The notes: generated by a model not told the origin, from the sequence alone. Positions 32,471 through 40,625 are shown, counted from the first letter of the stretch. The stretch is DNA of 64,000 bases from Nocardioides thalensis (GCF_013410655.1 NZ_JACCFP010000001.1:2999501-3063500), one strand, 5' to 3'. A program made the numbers and translations.

Positions 32471-33766
32471 ATGCTCAAGTACCTGCTGGTCCTCGGCATC
32501 TCGCTCATCCTCGCGGCCACGGGAGGGATCGGGATCGCGTCCCGTTCCACGCCCGAGCCGGCCGCCGCCGGCCCGGATGTCCGCATCAACCCCGGTGACG
32601 GGCGCGACCTCAAGGCAGTCATCGCCCAGCTCGAGAACGGAGTAGAGAGGGTTCCTGACGACCACGTCGCCTGGGCAACCCTCGCCCTCGCCTATGTCGA
32701 GCAGGTTCGTGTGGCCGGCGACACCAGCCTGTACGACCGCGCCCAGGCGGCCGTCGAACGGTCCTTCGAGATCAAGCCCGACGACAACGTCACCGCACTG
32801 ACCGCCCGCAGCGCCCTGCTCGCCGTGGCCCACGACTTCACCGACGCGCTGGCCGCTGCTGAGGAGGCGCTGGCGATCGACCCCTACCATCCTGCGGCGC
32901 TCGTCCTGAGAATCGACGCGATCGGGGAGCTCGGCCGGTACGGCGCCCAGCTCGCCGCACTCCGCGATGCTGACCGTCGCCAACCCGGCGTACCCGTGGT
33001 GGCTCGCTACGCCTACGCCTTCGAACTCAGGGGTGATCTCGACCGAGCAGCGCGGCTCCTGCGGCAAGGAGCCCGGACGGCGATCAGTGGTGATCGTGCC
33101 CACCTGCTGACCCTTCTTGCCGACGTCGAGCGTCGCAGGGGGAACCTCGACCGGACGGCCTCACTGCTCGCCGACGTCCGTCGTCTCGACCCCGCATACC
33201 TCCCCGCCCTGATCTCCCGGGCCCGGCTGGCGATGGCACAACAGCGATTCGCTGCGGCGGCCAGGCTGTGGGAGAAGGTCGTCGACCGCGCCGCACACCC
33301 GGAGCACCGCGTCGAGCTGCTGGAGATCTACACGGTGCTCGGTCGCGAGGATCTCGTCGAGGAACAGGAGGCTTTCCTGGTCGACTACGCCTCGGAGATG
33401 ACCAGCGAGGAACTGGGCCGCGAGCTCGACGTAGCTCTCTTCATGGCCGATCACGCCGACCCCGCCGTCGGCCTCGCCGCCGCGCGATCCGAGTGGCGCG
33501 CTCGCCAGGGCGTCCCCGCCGCCGACGCGCTCGGATGGGCGCTGCACCGCACCGGCCGCTCAGCCACAGCCCTGCGATACGCCCGCCTGGCGACCCGGCT
33601 GGGCACACCGGACGCCCTGTTCTGGATCCACCGCGGACTGATCGAGGCCCACTTGAACAAGACGACCGCTGCCCGGCGCCACCTCCGCTACGCCCTGCAA
33701 CTGGACGCCGGCATCTCTCCACTGCAACGGCGCGCCGCCCGACACGCGATCCGGCGGATGCGTTGA
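32471..33766 (+). CDS. TPR-repeat protein with N-terminal membrane anchor
   Basis: A 431-residue protein with an N-terminal hydrophobic segment (residues about 3-25) and a series of about eight tetratricopeptide-like helix pairs through the rest (for instance ALAAAEEALAIDPYHPAALVL, shown in part as EEALAIDPYHP, and RHLRYALQLD at the end). TPR arrays bind partner proteins. Position 57 bases after the DUF4331 gene suggests the two are made together under the SigK-type promoter and interact outside the membrane (inference). Confidence 0.85.
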   Translation: MLKYLLVLGISLILAATGGIGIASRSTPEPAAAGPDVRINPGDGRDLKAVIAQLENGVERVPDDHVAWATLALAYVEQVRVAGDTSLYDRAQAAVERSFEIKPDDNVTALTARSALLAVAHDFTDALAAAEEALAIDPYHPAALVLRIDAIGELGRYGAQLAALRDADRRQPGVPVVARYAYAFELRGDLDRAARLLRQGARTAISGDRAHLLTLLADVERRRGNLDRTASLLADVRRLDPAYLPALISRARLAMAQQRFAAAARLWEKVVDRAAHPEHRVELLEIYTVLGREDLVEEQEAFLVDYASEMTSEELGRELDVALFMADHADPAVGLAAARSEWRARQGVPAADALGWALHRTGRSATALRYARLATRLGTPDALFWIHRGLIEAHLNKTTAARRHLRYALQLDAGISPLQRRAARHAIRRMR

Positions 33767-33797
33767 CTCCGCCATGAGCACCCTTGATGGTCCACCC

Positions 33798-34037
33798 TCA
33801 AAGCCAGGTCGCGGAGTCGACCAGAACCCATACCACGGTTCGACCGTCTGGCAGATCAATGTCGTCGAACCTCACCTCGAACCCGCCAGCCGCCGCCGCG
33901 GTCTCCGCCAGTTGATGGAGCAGGACCACACGATCCGCAGCACCGGCCGGGACCCACTCCACGTAGTTGTGCTCCCGATCGAGTGCCGTGCCGATCGCCG
34001 CAAGTGTCGCGTCGATCCCGGCGTCGTCGTCTCCCAC
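33798..34037 (-). CDS. Hypothetical small protein (79 aa)
   Basis: A 79-residue soluble protein: start GDDDAGIDATLAAIGTALD, then EHNYVEWVPAG, a helix LLHQLAETAAAAGG and a strand end VVWVLVDSATWL. Codon use and composition look genuine. It starts with GTG and has GAGG about 13 bases upstream. It is one of four orphan genes at the right edge of the putative element. No family recognised. Confidence 0.55.
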   Translation of the reverse strand: MGDDDAGIDATLAAIGTALDREHNYVEWVPAGAADRVVLLHQLAETAAAAGGFEVRFDDIDLPDGRTVVWVLVDSATWL

Positions 34038-34277
34038 GGCCAGAAGCCTCGCACGAGCACACCTGACCCCGTCACCGATGGTCCCACCGTCGCTGACGCC
34101 GCCTACATGGATTCGTGGACCAAATCGCCGAAGCCGATGGAAGCTCGCGCAGGGCGCGTTGATCGACAGCCAGTCGGCCGATTGCGCGAGTCTCTCGACG
34201 AATGGTCAGAAACCTCAACCCGCTGACATGCCTGCGGGGAATGTCGCGCAAGCCCGAGAACTCCTTGGGAGGTCGAA

Positions 34278-34538
34278 GTGCCCACGGACGGGAGACGCCC
34301 GGCGCCGCCGCGGATTCAGGTCTCATGCCTCGACGGCGAGGAGTGCAAGCTCTTCATCGAGCCCTGGGGCGCTGAGTTCACAGTGAGGCGCGGCGCTGCG
34401 GTCTCGGTCGAATCCCACGCGTTCGCCATCGGTGCTGTGGACGTCTGCTGCGTCGCTGACGGGATCTCGATCGCCTTCACTACCGATGTTCCGATCGCAA
34501 TCGTCGACGGCAATGGCCGCCGGCACCGCATTGGCTGA
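34278..34538 (+). CDS. Hypothetical small protein (86 aa)
   Basis: An 86-residue protein predicted to be mostly beta strands: IQVSCLDGEECKLFIEPWG (in part), FTVRRGAAVSVES, GISIAFTTDVPIAIVDGNGRR. The GTG start has GGGAGG about 8 bases upstream, which is good support. It has several cysteines but no paired CxxC motif. No family recognised; it sits among orphan genes at the right side of the putative element. The next 270 bases hold no credible gene. Confidence 0.55.
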   Translation: MPTDGRRPAPPRIQVSCLDGEECKLFIEPWGAEFTVRRGAAVSVESHAFAIGAVDVCCVADGISIAFTTDVPIAIVDGNGRRHRIG

Positions 34539-34811
34539 TCCCCGACGCCCAACCACACGAGATCCGGCAACGATCAGTCGGCGGGGGGCCAGAGCAGGGA
34601 CCCATCCGAATGATCGCCATGAAGAGGTAACGGCCACGACTCCGTCCGGCGACGCAAGATCCGTGGTTGGGAGAAGGTTCTCCACGCCGCCTCTAGACAG
34701 GCGCTCGGCAGGTACGCACAAGGCGCGAGGTCGACTGGTCGCCACCGGCCACGGAGGTCGATACGCACCGCCTGGTCGATACGCCACCCGGCCAGCGAGG
34801 TGGCACCCGGC

Positions 34812-35027
34812 TCACATCGTGGAGCTCGCAATTGCGATCGCGACGCCCATGAGGACCAAGGCAACCAGAGAGATGGCGGCGATGTACGTCTGATGCACGC
34901 GGACCCCGTTCCCCTGTCCGTGCATCTGGACCAGGTGGGTGCCAGTCGCAGGTCGGTGCGACGCCAGCTGCGCAGCGGTGAGCAGGTGATTGCGTCTCGT
35001 GGTGGCGCGTTCGCTGTTCGGTTCCAT
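34812..35027 (-). CDS. Small single-pass membrane protein (71 aa)
   Basis: A 71-residue protein with a charged, His/Gln-rich N-terminal 45 residues and one C-terminal hydrophobic helix (YIAAISLVALVLMGVAIAIA in part, residues about 48-68), so probably a tail-anchored or single-pass protein. The ATG at 35027 has AGGAG about 6 bases upstream and was preferred over an earlier start at 35150. Unknown function; edge of the putative element. Confidence 0.5.
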   Translation of the reverse strand: MEPNSERATTRRNHLLTAAQLASHRPATGTHLVQMHGQGNGVRVHQTYIAAISLVALVLMGVAIAIASSTM

Positions 35028-35314
35028 GATGACTCCTGAGCTCCTGATCAGTGGCTGACGCCCCGGACCCGCGACGAGCGGGTCGTACAAGTGATTCGTT
35101 GCCACGTGAGGAACAGATGGGTGGCGTGTGCCGTTCGCGGGAGCGTTCACAGCCCGGCCAGTAGCGTCCTCGTGTGGACGTGGCAGAGCAGGTCAGGACT
35201 GGCAGCTCTCGCGACGGCTGTCGTGCGTCGACAAGCGCGGCACGGAGGGTGGCTCGCCGACGTCAGTCACCGTGAGGCAAGCAACTGGGCGACCTGCTGC
35301 GCACTGCCGAGGAC

Positions 35315-35512
35315 TTGGGAGTGCTGGCCGTGTACGCCGGCGGCCTGGTTTACCGCGAATCGCTGCCGCGCATTCGTGGCCGCCAGGCCGGATCGGGTTC
35401 TTCGCCCGTCGACGACGCCCGTCCCGAGGAAGAGTGCCCGTTCTGCCGGAAGGTGGCCATCTCCATGGTGACCGTTCACCCGCTGAGCACGGGTGATACG
35501 ACCCGGAGATGA
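35315..35512 (+). pseudogene. Possible degraded gene fragment with CPFC motif
   Basis: The frame from about 35276 to 35512 reads like protein (LGDLLRTAEDLGVLAVYAGG, then EEECPFCRKVAI), but it is closed by a stop at 35273 with no good start, while protein-like sequence upstream (35173-35278) continues in a different frame. This suggests a frameshifted gene with a C-terminal CxxC. The rest of 35028-35687 shows no other gene. Weak evidence. Confidence 0.3.
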
Positions 35513-35687
35513 CAGCAGACCGCCGCCTGTGACGCAGGTCCGTCACTCGCGAGAGGGCCGGTGACCGGACGGCTTCGGGGCAGAACGAGGTCGGTCCCGA
35601 GGAGGCCGTGGCGTGTGTCTGACCAGACGTCCGCGAGGGGTTTCTGGGTCACAAAGCGCGACACAAGCCGGAATGGCTCAAATGACA

Positions 35688-35729
35688 AAGTGGCCCGTGA
35701 TCTGCGTTTCCGCAGGTCACGGGCCACTT
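35688..35729 (-). terminator. Terminator hairpin of initiator tRNA-Met
   Basis: A 19-bp stem with one G-T pair around a TTTC loop (core GTGGCCCGTGATCTGCG and its near-complement), beginning seven bases after the tRNA 3' end on the minus strand. Its centre matches the hairpin at 15255-15292. Confidence 0.75.
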
Positions 35730-35730
35730 C

Positions 35731-35770
35731 CTTTGTAGCGGGGGCAGGATTTGAACCTGCGACCTCTGGG
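35731..35770 (-). repeat. att-like direct repeat inside the intact tRNA
   Basis: Forty bases identical to 15296-15335 in the same orientation, covering the 3' half of the initiator tRNA and five bases past it. The identity stops exactly at the 3' side of the anticodon loop, a usual limit for tyrosine-recombinase integration sites. Confidence 0.85.
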
Positions 35771-35809
35771 TTATGAGCCCAGCGAGCTACCGAGCTGCTC
35801 CACCCCGCG
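35736..35809 (-). tRNA. Initiator tRNA-fMet (anticodon CAU)
   Basis: A 74-nt tRNA without encoded CCA. The anticodon loop is CTCATAA with anticodon CAT, flanked by three consecutive G-C pairs (GGG/CCC) in the stem, and the first acceptor pair is a C-U mismatch (starts CGCGGGG, ends CCCCGCT plus discriminator A). Both are marks of bacterial initiator tRNA. The T arm GCAGG-TTCAAAT-CCTGC is intact. Its 3' half is duplicated at 15.3 kb. Confidence 0.95.
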
Positions 35810-36035
35810 TCGGTGAACCCAACGTTACCGAACGGCCCCACGTCGGGCCAAATCGGGGTCGGACCCGGCACCGCGCGCAGCGCAGTCGCCGGGATCGAGT
35901 AGAGCTCGCCGAGCTCGTCATCGACCCACCAAGGGCTCCCGTCGGCCCGTGGCGAAGATCGCCGACCTGTCCCGATCTGCCGTGACGTCCGATTCCCGCC
36001 AGCCTTCCACCCTGCTGTCTGTCGACCATGGGCAT

Positions 36036-36830
36036 GTGGAGATCAACTTCGAGGGCAAGGTGGCAGTGGTCACCGGCGGAAGCAAGGGTGTCGGGCTCGA
36101 GGCTGCGAGGCAGCTGGCCTCGAGCGGTGCACAGGTCGTCATCGGCTCGCGCACCGTCACCGAGGAACTGGCACAACTGCGTGACGAGATGGGAGTGCTC
36201 GCGGTTCGCGTCGACCTGTCGAAGGCGGAGGGGCCGGCACGGCTGATCGCGACCGCCGAGACCGAGCGGGGAGGCGTGGACGTGCTACTCAACAACGTCG
36301 GCGCGAGCGAGCCCGGACCGACGTTGGCCGACATCGACGACGCGGCATGGCAACGAGTCTTCGACACCACGTTCTTCAGCGCGGTGCGAGCGTCACGGGC
36401 CGTAATTCCCTCCATGGTCGCGCGCGGCGGAGGGTCCATCGTGAACGTGAGCTCCATCAATGCGAAGCTCCCCGATCCGGCGATCGCCCACTACAGCGCC
36501 GCCAAGGCGGCTCTGTCGAACCTGACCAAGTCGACGGCGATCGAGCTGGCTCCTCATCGGGTGCGTGTCAACGCGATCTCCCCCGGGCCGATCCGCACAC
36601 CGTTCTGGACTTCCGCCAACGGATTCGCCGCGATCGTCGCCGACGCTGCCGGCACGACACCCCAGGAGGTGATCGACGAGGTCGTGCCGCAGCGCATGGG
36701 CATTCTCACTGGCCGGTTCAGCCTTCCCCAGGAGGTCGCAGCACTTGCGGTCTTCCTCGCCTCAGAGGTCGCAGCCAACGTCACCGGCGCCGACTACGTG
36801 ATCGACGGCGGCGCGCTCAAGACCGTCTGA
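36036..36830 (+). CDS. SDR-family oxidoreductase
   Basis: A 264-residue classical short-chain dehydrogenase: cofactor motif TGGSKGVG (residues about 13-20), NNVGA near 88, catalytic Ser in VNVSSIN, YSAAK with Tyr153 and Lys157, and SPGPIRTPF after it. The C-terminal VIDGGALKTV is standard. The GTG at 36036 starts at the usual distance from the motif; an earlier in-frame GTG at 35949 would add 29 unusual residues. Substrate unknown. It converges with a GNAT gene. Confidence 0.9.
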   Translation: MEINFEGKVAVVTGGSKGVGLEAARQLASSGAQVVIGSRTVTEELAQLRDEMGVLAVRVDLSKAEGPARLIATAETERGGVDVLLNNVGASEPGPTLADIDDAAWQRVFDTTFFSAVRASRAVIPSMVARGGGSIVNVSSINAKLPDPAIAHYSAAKAALSNLTKSTAIELAPHRVRVNAISPGPIRTPFWTSANGFAAIVADAAGTTPQEVIDEVVPQRMGILTGRFSLPQEVAALAVFLASEVAANVTGADYVIDGGALKTV

Positions 36831-36843
36831 GCCGATCCGAGCG

Positions 36844-37407
36844 TCATCTCCGGTCTGCCGCGATCACTGACATGACGTGAGAGTCGATCCACTCGTCGTC
36901 CATGAGCAGTACCTGCCGGCGGGTTCCCTCGTGCCGAAATCCAACCTTCTCGTAAACATGCCGCGCGCGAGGGTTGAGATCGAACACCTCGAGCTCGACC
37001 CGATTCAGGCCCACCTGGTCGAACGCGTAGTCCAGCGCCAACCTCGTGGCTTCGCTGCCGTAGCCCCTCCCCCGCACGGCGAGCCAGATGCGGTAGTTGC
37101 ACCACCGGTTCGTCGGGTCGAGGTCGTTGAGAACAGCCTCACCGACGATGTCGCCCGTGGCGCGGTCGACGACGGCCCACACCATCCGGTCAGTCGCCTC
37201 CGCCCACGCCTGATAGATCCTCGTCAGCTCGGCCGCTTCCAAGGGGACGAGCTCAGCGGAGCGACTGTTGACGCTCCCGGTGAGCACAGCCACCTCAGCA
37301 TCGGCGAGGCTGTGATTGAGAACGACTCCCTCCGATCCCCGGATCGGCCGAAGCGTCACAAGGTCCCCGTCGAGCACCGGCTTGTTCGCGAAATCCATCG
37401 GTTTCAT
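36844..37407 (-). CDS. GNAT-family N-acetyltransferase (RimJ/RimL-like)
   Basis: A 187-residue acetyltransferase. The domain runs from VTLRPIRGSE to VMSVIA; the acetyl-CoA loop is VRGRGYGSEAT (residues about 114-124) and the RimJ-like LNRVELEVFDLNPRARHVYEKVGF follows (in part NPRARHVYEKVGF). Substrates may be ribosomal proteins or small amines. The ATG at 37407 has GGGAGG about 10 bases upstream. It faces the SDR gene with a 13-base gap. Confidence 0.9.
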   Translation of the reverse strand: MKPMDFANKPVLDGDLVTLRPIRGSEGVVLNHSLADAEVAVLTGSVNSRSAELVPLEAAELTRIYQAWAEATDRMVWAVVDRATGDIVGEAVLNDLDPTNRWCNYRIWLAVRGRGYGSEATRLALDYAFDQVGLNRVELEVFDLNPRARHVYEKVGFRHEGTRRQVLLMDDEWIDSHVMSVIAADRR

Positions 37408-37584
37408 CTGTTGACCTCCCACTCCACTGGACTTCCTGCCACACCCAGCATCGTCCCCCGATGCGCTCGCGCCGGCATCAGACCAGAGGCCGATCTGGCA
37501 CCGTCCAATCTCCGACTTCCGAGGTAGACGAGTCACGACCGTAGACAGATCCGCCACGCTCGCGAGTTTCCTAGCGTTCCAGGC

Positions 37585-38454
37585 ATGACTTCAGGATGGC
37601 GCTCCTCGCATCATGGCGGCCCTCCCTCGAGCGCCGAACGGCCAGTCGACCAGCCCGCTGGCTCTGGCGCCATGTGGGGGATCGCTGGTCTCCTCGTGGC
37701 GCTGTCTGCCGCCACGTTCCTGGCGCGCGATGACCTGTATCGATTGATGGTCGCGACCGCATCGGGAACGGTGTCGGAGGCAGTCGTCCGCACGGTCGCC
37801 GAGGTCGGCGTGCTCGCACTGGTCGGTGGCACTGCCCTGCTGGCCGCTGGGACTTGGCTGTGCGACCGACGCGCATTCCTGACACTCACGAGCGCGGGTC
37901 TGGGCGTCGTCGGGGCCTACGCCACCAGCGAGCTCACCAAGCTCCTGGTCGAGGAGCAGCGGCCCTGTCGAGCGATGGTCGCGCAAGCCGTGTTGGCCTG
38001 TCCCGCGCCAGGCGACTGGTCGTGGCCGTCCAATCACGCAACGGTCGCCGCCGCGTTCGCCTCCGCCTGCTTCTTCACCTTCCCGCGCAGCGCCTGGTTC
38101 GCCGGGCCCGTCGCCGTGCTCGTCGCCGGCTCTCGTGTCGCGGCCGGAGTCCACTATGTCCACGACGTGCTTGCCGGTCTGGCGCTCGGCCTGGTGGGCG
38201 TCACGATCGCGGTCGTCCTCATGCGTCCGATCTGCGATCGCCTCATTCATCACGGTCCGTTTCGGCAACGCCCGGTCCGCCGTTCCGGTGCGACCAAAGG
38301 TCAGGAACGATCGCCGAGCCGTCCGAAATCCGTCGTGAGCCAGGTGGACAGGTCGGCGAACGGTGTCTGCCGGCGGGCGACGATCGGGCCCAGGTGTACG
38401 TCGGTGGCGCCGTCCAGGAGGAAGACGCGCCAGGCCTCGCGGTCGAGGTCGTAG
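37585..38454 (+). CDS. PAP2-family membrane phosphatase with extended C-terminus
   Basis: A 289-residue protein with about six membrane helices and the three PAP2 motifs: KLLVEEQRP (residues about 116-124), PSNH in WSWPSNHAT (about 151) and GSRVAAGVHYVHD (about 184-196). It probably removes phosphate from a lipid phosphate or undecaprenyl diphosphate on the outer face. The domain ends near residue 225; the last 60 basic residues run antisense through the end of the neighbouring WYL gene for 154 bases, so the original stop may have been lost. Confidence 0.87.
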   Translation: MTSGWRSSHHGGPPSSAERPVDQPAGSGAMWGIAGLLVALSAATFLARDDLYRLMVATASGTVSEAVVRTVAEVGVLALVGGTALLAAGTWLCDRRAFLTLTSAGLGVVGAYATSELTKLLVEEQRPCRAMVAQAVLACPAPGDWSWPSNHATVAAAFASACFFTFPRSAWFAGPVAVLVAGSRVAAGVHYVHDVLAGLALGLVGVTIAVVLMRPICDRLIHHGPFRQRPVRRSGATKGQERSPSRPKSVVSQVDRSANGVCRRATIGPRCTSVAPSRRKTRQASRSRS

Positions 38455-39011
38455 GCGACGGCGTACCAGCGTCCGTTCGACTGCACACACTGCACCGAGT
38501 CCACCCGGCGAGGGAGCGTGCGACCTCGCTGATCACGGTAGGTGAACTCCACCGACCGCGACGCGGCGCCCGCCCGGGCGAACTTGTCCAGAGCTCGGCC
38601 GTCCACCACTGTCCTGGGTCGTCGGACGGTCTGGGTGTTCTCGGCGAGATCGTGCGCCAGCTCAGAGAGTCGCCGCGGAAGCACCTGGAGCAGCTTCGCC
38701 AAGGCTCTGGGCGCAGCGTCCTCGGCGACGCGGCCCTCAGCCATGCGGAGGCCGACGATCAGAGCGAGCACCTCGTCATCGTCGAAGACCAACGGCGGCA
38801 ACCGACTGCCCGCAGCCAGCGCGTAGTAGCCCCCCGGGCCGGGCTTCCGCTCCACGCGGAAGTCCAGGTCCTCGAGACGGGAGATGTCCCGCCGCAGGGT
38901 GCGGGTGCTGACGCCCAGCCTGTCGGCGAGCTCGGCCGGGAGCCATGTCCGCCTCGCTTGCAGCAGGGCCAGGAGTCGTAGCGTCCGCTTCGTCGGGTCG
39001 TCGTCACCCAT
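38301..39011 (-). CDS. HTH/WYL-domain transcriptional regulator (YafY-like)
   Basis: A 236-residue regulator. The N-terminal helix-turn-helix (residues about 5-60) has LPAELADRLGVSTRTLRRDIS (in part RLGVSTRTLRRD); the middle and C-terminal part is a WYL domain with RVDSVQCVQSNGRWYAVAYD. The ATG at 39011 starts at the usual distance from the helix-turn-helix. It is divergent from an NmrA-like gene across 62 bases that hold a perfect inverted repeat, its likely operator. Its 3' end is overlapped by the PAP2 gene. Confidence 0.9.
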   Translation of the reverse strand: MGDDDPTKRTLRLLALLQARRTWLPAELADRLGVSTRTLRRDISRLEDLDFRVERKPGPGGYYALAAGSRLPPLVFDDDEVLALIVGLRMAEGRVAEDAAPRALAKLLQVLPRRLSELAHDLAENTQTVRRPRTVVDGRALDKFARAGAASRSVEFTYRDQRGRTLPRRVDSVQCVQSNGRWYAVAYDLDREAWRVFLLDGATDVHLGPIVARRQTPFADLSTWLTTDFGRLGDRS

Positions 39012-39032
39012 GTCACAAGCCTGCCAGCAAAG

Positions 39033-39051
39033 GTGGACATGATCTGTCCAC
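39033..39051. promoter_or_regulatory. Inverted-repeat operator between WYL regulator and NmrA-like gene
   Basis: GTGGACA, five bases, TGTCCAC: a perfect 7-bp inverted repeat in the middle of the 62-base divergent gap. It is well placed for the WYL regulator to control itself and the oxidoreductase gene. Confidence 0.65.
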
Positions 39052-39073
39052 ATCTTCTCCTAGCGTGGACGGC

Positions 39074-39961
39074 ATGAAGATCGCTGTCACCACTCCCTCG
39101 GGCCACGTCGGTCAGGTCGTCGCGCGCCACCTGGTGAGGGCTGGCGTGAGACCGGTGCTCCTGACCCCGCATCCCAAGCGCATCCCCGCCGACATCCGCG
39201 ATCGCGCCGAGGCGATCGCGACTGACCTCACCGAACCGGAGGCAGTCTTGCGAGCCACCCGGGGGCTCGACGCCCTGTACGCCGTCGTACCTCCCACGGG
39301 AGCAGAGGACCCGCTGACGGCCTACGAAACTATCGGGTCCAACTTGGCGAGCGCCGTGATCGAGAACCACATCCCGCGGACCGTGTTCCAGAGCAGCGTG
39401 GGCGCCGAGCTGCGCCACGGGGCCGGCGAGATCGACGGCCTCGCGACCGTCGAGCAGATGCTCGACTCTGCGCTCGGTGACCGGCAAGGCGTGGTGCACC
39501 TGCGCTGCGGCTTCTTCTACACCAACTTGCTCTACCAGCTCGACGCGATCCGCGCCGGGACCGTCCCGACCTTGTGGCCAGTCGATCGCCCGATGCCGTG
39601 GGTGGCGCCGCGCGACATCGCGGACGTCGCGACCGCCTACCTGCTCCGACCGGACTGGCGGGGTCGACACGTGCAGGCCGTCCACGGGCCCCAGGACCTC
39701 TCCTGGGCGGAGGCGATGGGGGTCGTCAGCGACGTGACCGGCCGTCGCGTCGAGGCAGTCCGCATCGAGGACGGGGAGATGCGAGCCGCGCTCCTCGGGG
39801 CTGGGATGTCTCCAGCGGCGGTCGAGGCGATGGTCGGCATGTCGATCGGGCTGCGCGAGGGCTTCGAGCCCGAGCAGGAACGAGATGTGACCACGACGAC
39901 CGAGACCAGCCTGTCTGCCTGGGCGCACGAGGTTCTGGCGCCGCTCCTTGCACCTGCGTAG
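39074..39961 (+). CDS. NAD(P)-binding NmrA-like oxidoreductase
   Basis: A 295-residue atypical SDR of the NmrA/QorB type. The cofactor motif is the altered TPSGHVGQVV (residues about 6-15) and the VVPPTG, FQSSVGAE and HLRCGFFYTN segments fit the family. Members act as quinone reductases or redox sensors. The ATG at 39074 is favoured by the start of the Rossmann strand MKIAVTT; earlier in-frame codons lie inside the regulator gene region. Probably controlled by the divergent WYL regulator. Confidence 0.85.
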   Translation: MKIAVTTPSGHVGQVVARHLVRAGVRPVLLTPHPKRIPADIRDRAEAIATDLTEPEAVLRATRGLDALYAVVPPTGAEDPLTAYETIGSNLASAVIENHIPRTVFQSSVGAELRHGAGEIDGLATVEQMLDSALGDRQGVVHLRCGFFYTNLLYQLDAIRAGTVPTLWPVDRPMPWVAPRDIADVATAYLLRPDWRGRHVQAVHGPQDLSWAEAMGVVSDVTGRRVEAVRIEDGEMRAALLGAGMSPAAVEAMVGMSIGLREGFEPEQERDVTTTTETSLSAWAHEVLAPLLAPA

Positions 39962-40007
39962 CCGACGCATCCCCACGACCGGCCACGCGGGCCCGGTCGG
40001 TGACCGC

Positions 40008-40622
40008 TCAGTCCTGCGACACCACGCGGGGCGCGGGCGCCCGCCAGCCGCGCCGGATCGCCATCAGCCGCCACCCGGTGGTCAGCACGACGGCAGGGCC
40101 CACGATGACCTCAGGGCTCAGGCCCAGCTCGACGCCCGTCGCGGCGACGGCAGCACCTGCGAGCGCCGGGATCGCGTAGAGCTCGCCTGAGCGGAGCACC
40201 ACGGGCACCCGGCCGGCCAGCAGGTCGCGGATGACGCCGCCCCCGACACCGGTGAGCATGCCGAGCGCCGCCGACGGCACGGGGCCGAGCCCGAACTCGT
40301 GGGCCTTGAGCGCGCCGGCCACGCAGAACATGCCGAGACCGGCGGCGTCGAAGACGTTCACGACCCGCTCCAGGCGGCCGAGGGCGGGGTGCCAGGCGAA
40401 GGTCGCGAGGCCCGCGAGAGCGGGGACGGCGAGGTAGCGCCAGTCCTCGACCCCCGGCGGTGGCACCGCCCCGATCAGGACGTCACGGATGACACCGCCG
40501 CCGAGGCCGGTCGCCATGGCGAGCACCACCACACCGAGGATGTCGAGCTGGTTGCGCACGGCGACCAGACCGCCGGAGATCGCGAAGACGCAGATCCCCA
40601 GCAGGTCGAGGGTGAGGAGCAA
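40008..40622 (-). CDS. TRIC/UPF0126 (YadS-like) membrane protein
   Basis: A 204-residue protein with seven hydrophobic segments and two copies of the family signature, GLGGGVIRDVLIG (residues about 38-50) and GVGGGVIRDLLAG (about 125-137). Prokaryotic TRIC proteins form trimeric cation channels; some members carry other small molecules. The start is TTG at 40622, supported by GAGGAG inside the end of the upstream UPF0182 gene, three bases before. Confidence 0.88.
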   Translation of the reverse strand: MLLTLDLLGICVFAISGGLVAVRNQLDILGVVVLAMATGLGGGVIRDVLIGAVPPPGVEDWRYLAVPALAGLATFAWHPALGRLERVVNVFDAAGLGMFCVAGALKAHEFGLGPVPSAALGMLTGVGGGVIRDLLAGRVPVVLRSGELYAIPALAGAAVAATGVELGLSPEVIVGPAVVLTTGWRLMAIRRGWRAPAPRVVSQD

Positions 40623-40625
40623 TGC

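Larger units (their letters stand above)
15296..35770. mobile_element. Putative tRNA-Met-integrated element or its remnant (about 20.5 kb)
   Basis: The segment is bounded by 40-bp direct repeats, one within the intact initiator tRNA gene (35731-35770) and one a tRNA 3' fragment (15296-15335). Its two edges (15.3-18.9 kb and 33.8-35.7 kb) hold small orphan genes, including a winged-helix protein gene that could act in replication or regulation. No integrase, relaxase or transposase gene was found, so it is either a degenerate element or one needing help from outside. The inner SigK locus resembles a locus that is chromosomal in mycobacteria, which argues for caution. Confidence 0.5.

Noticed and set aside
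34574..34864. 96-codon minus-strand frame
   Set aside because: No ribosome site, mixed composition and overlap with the better supported small gene at 34812-35027.
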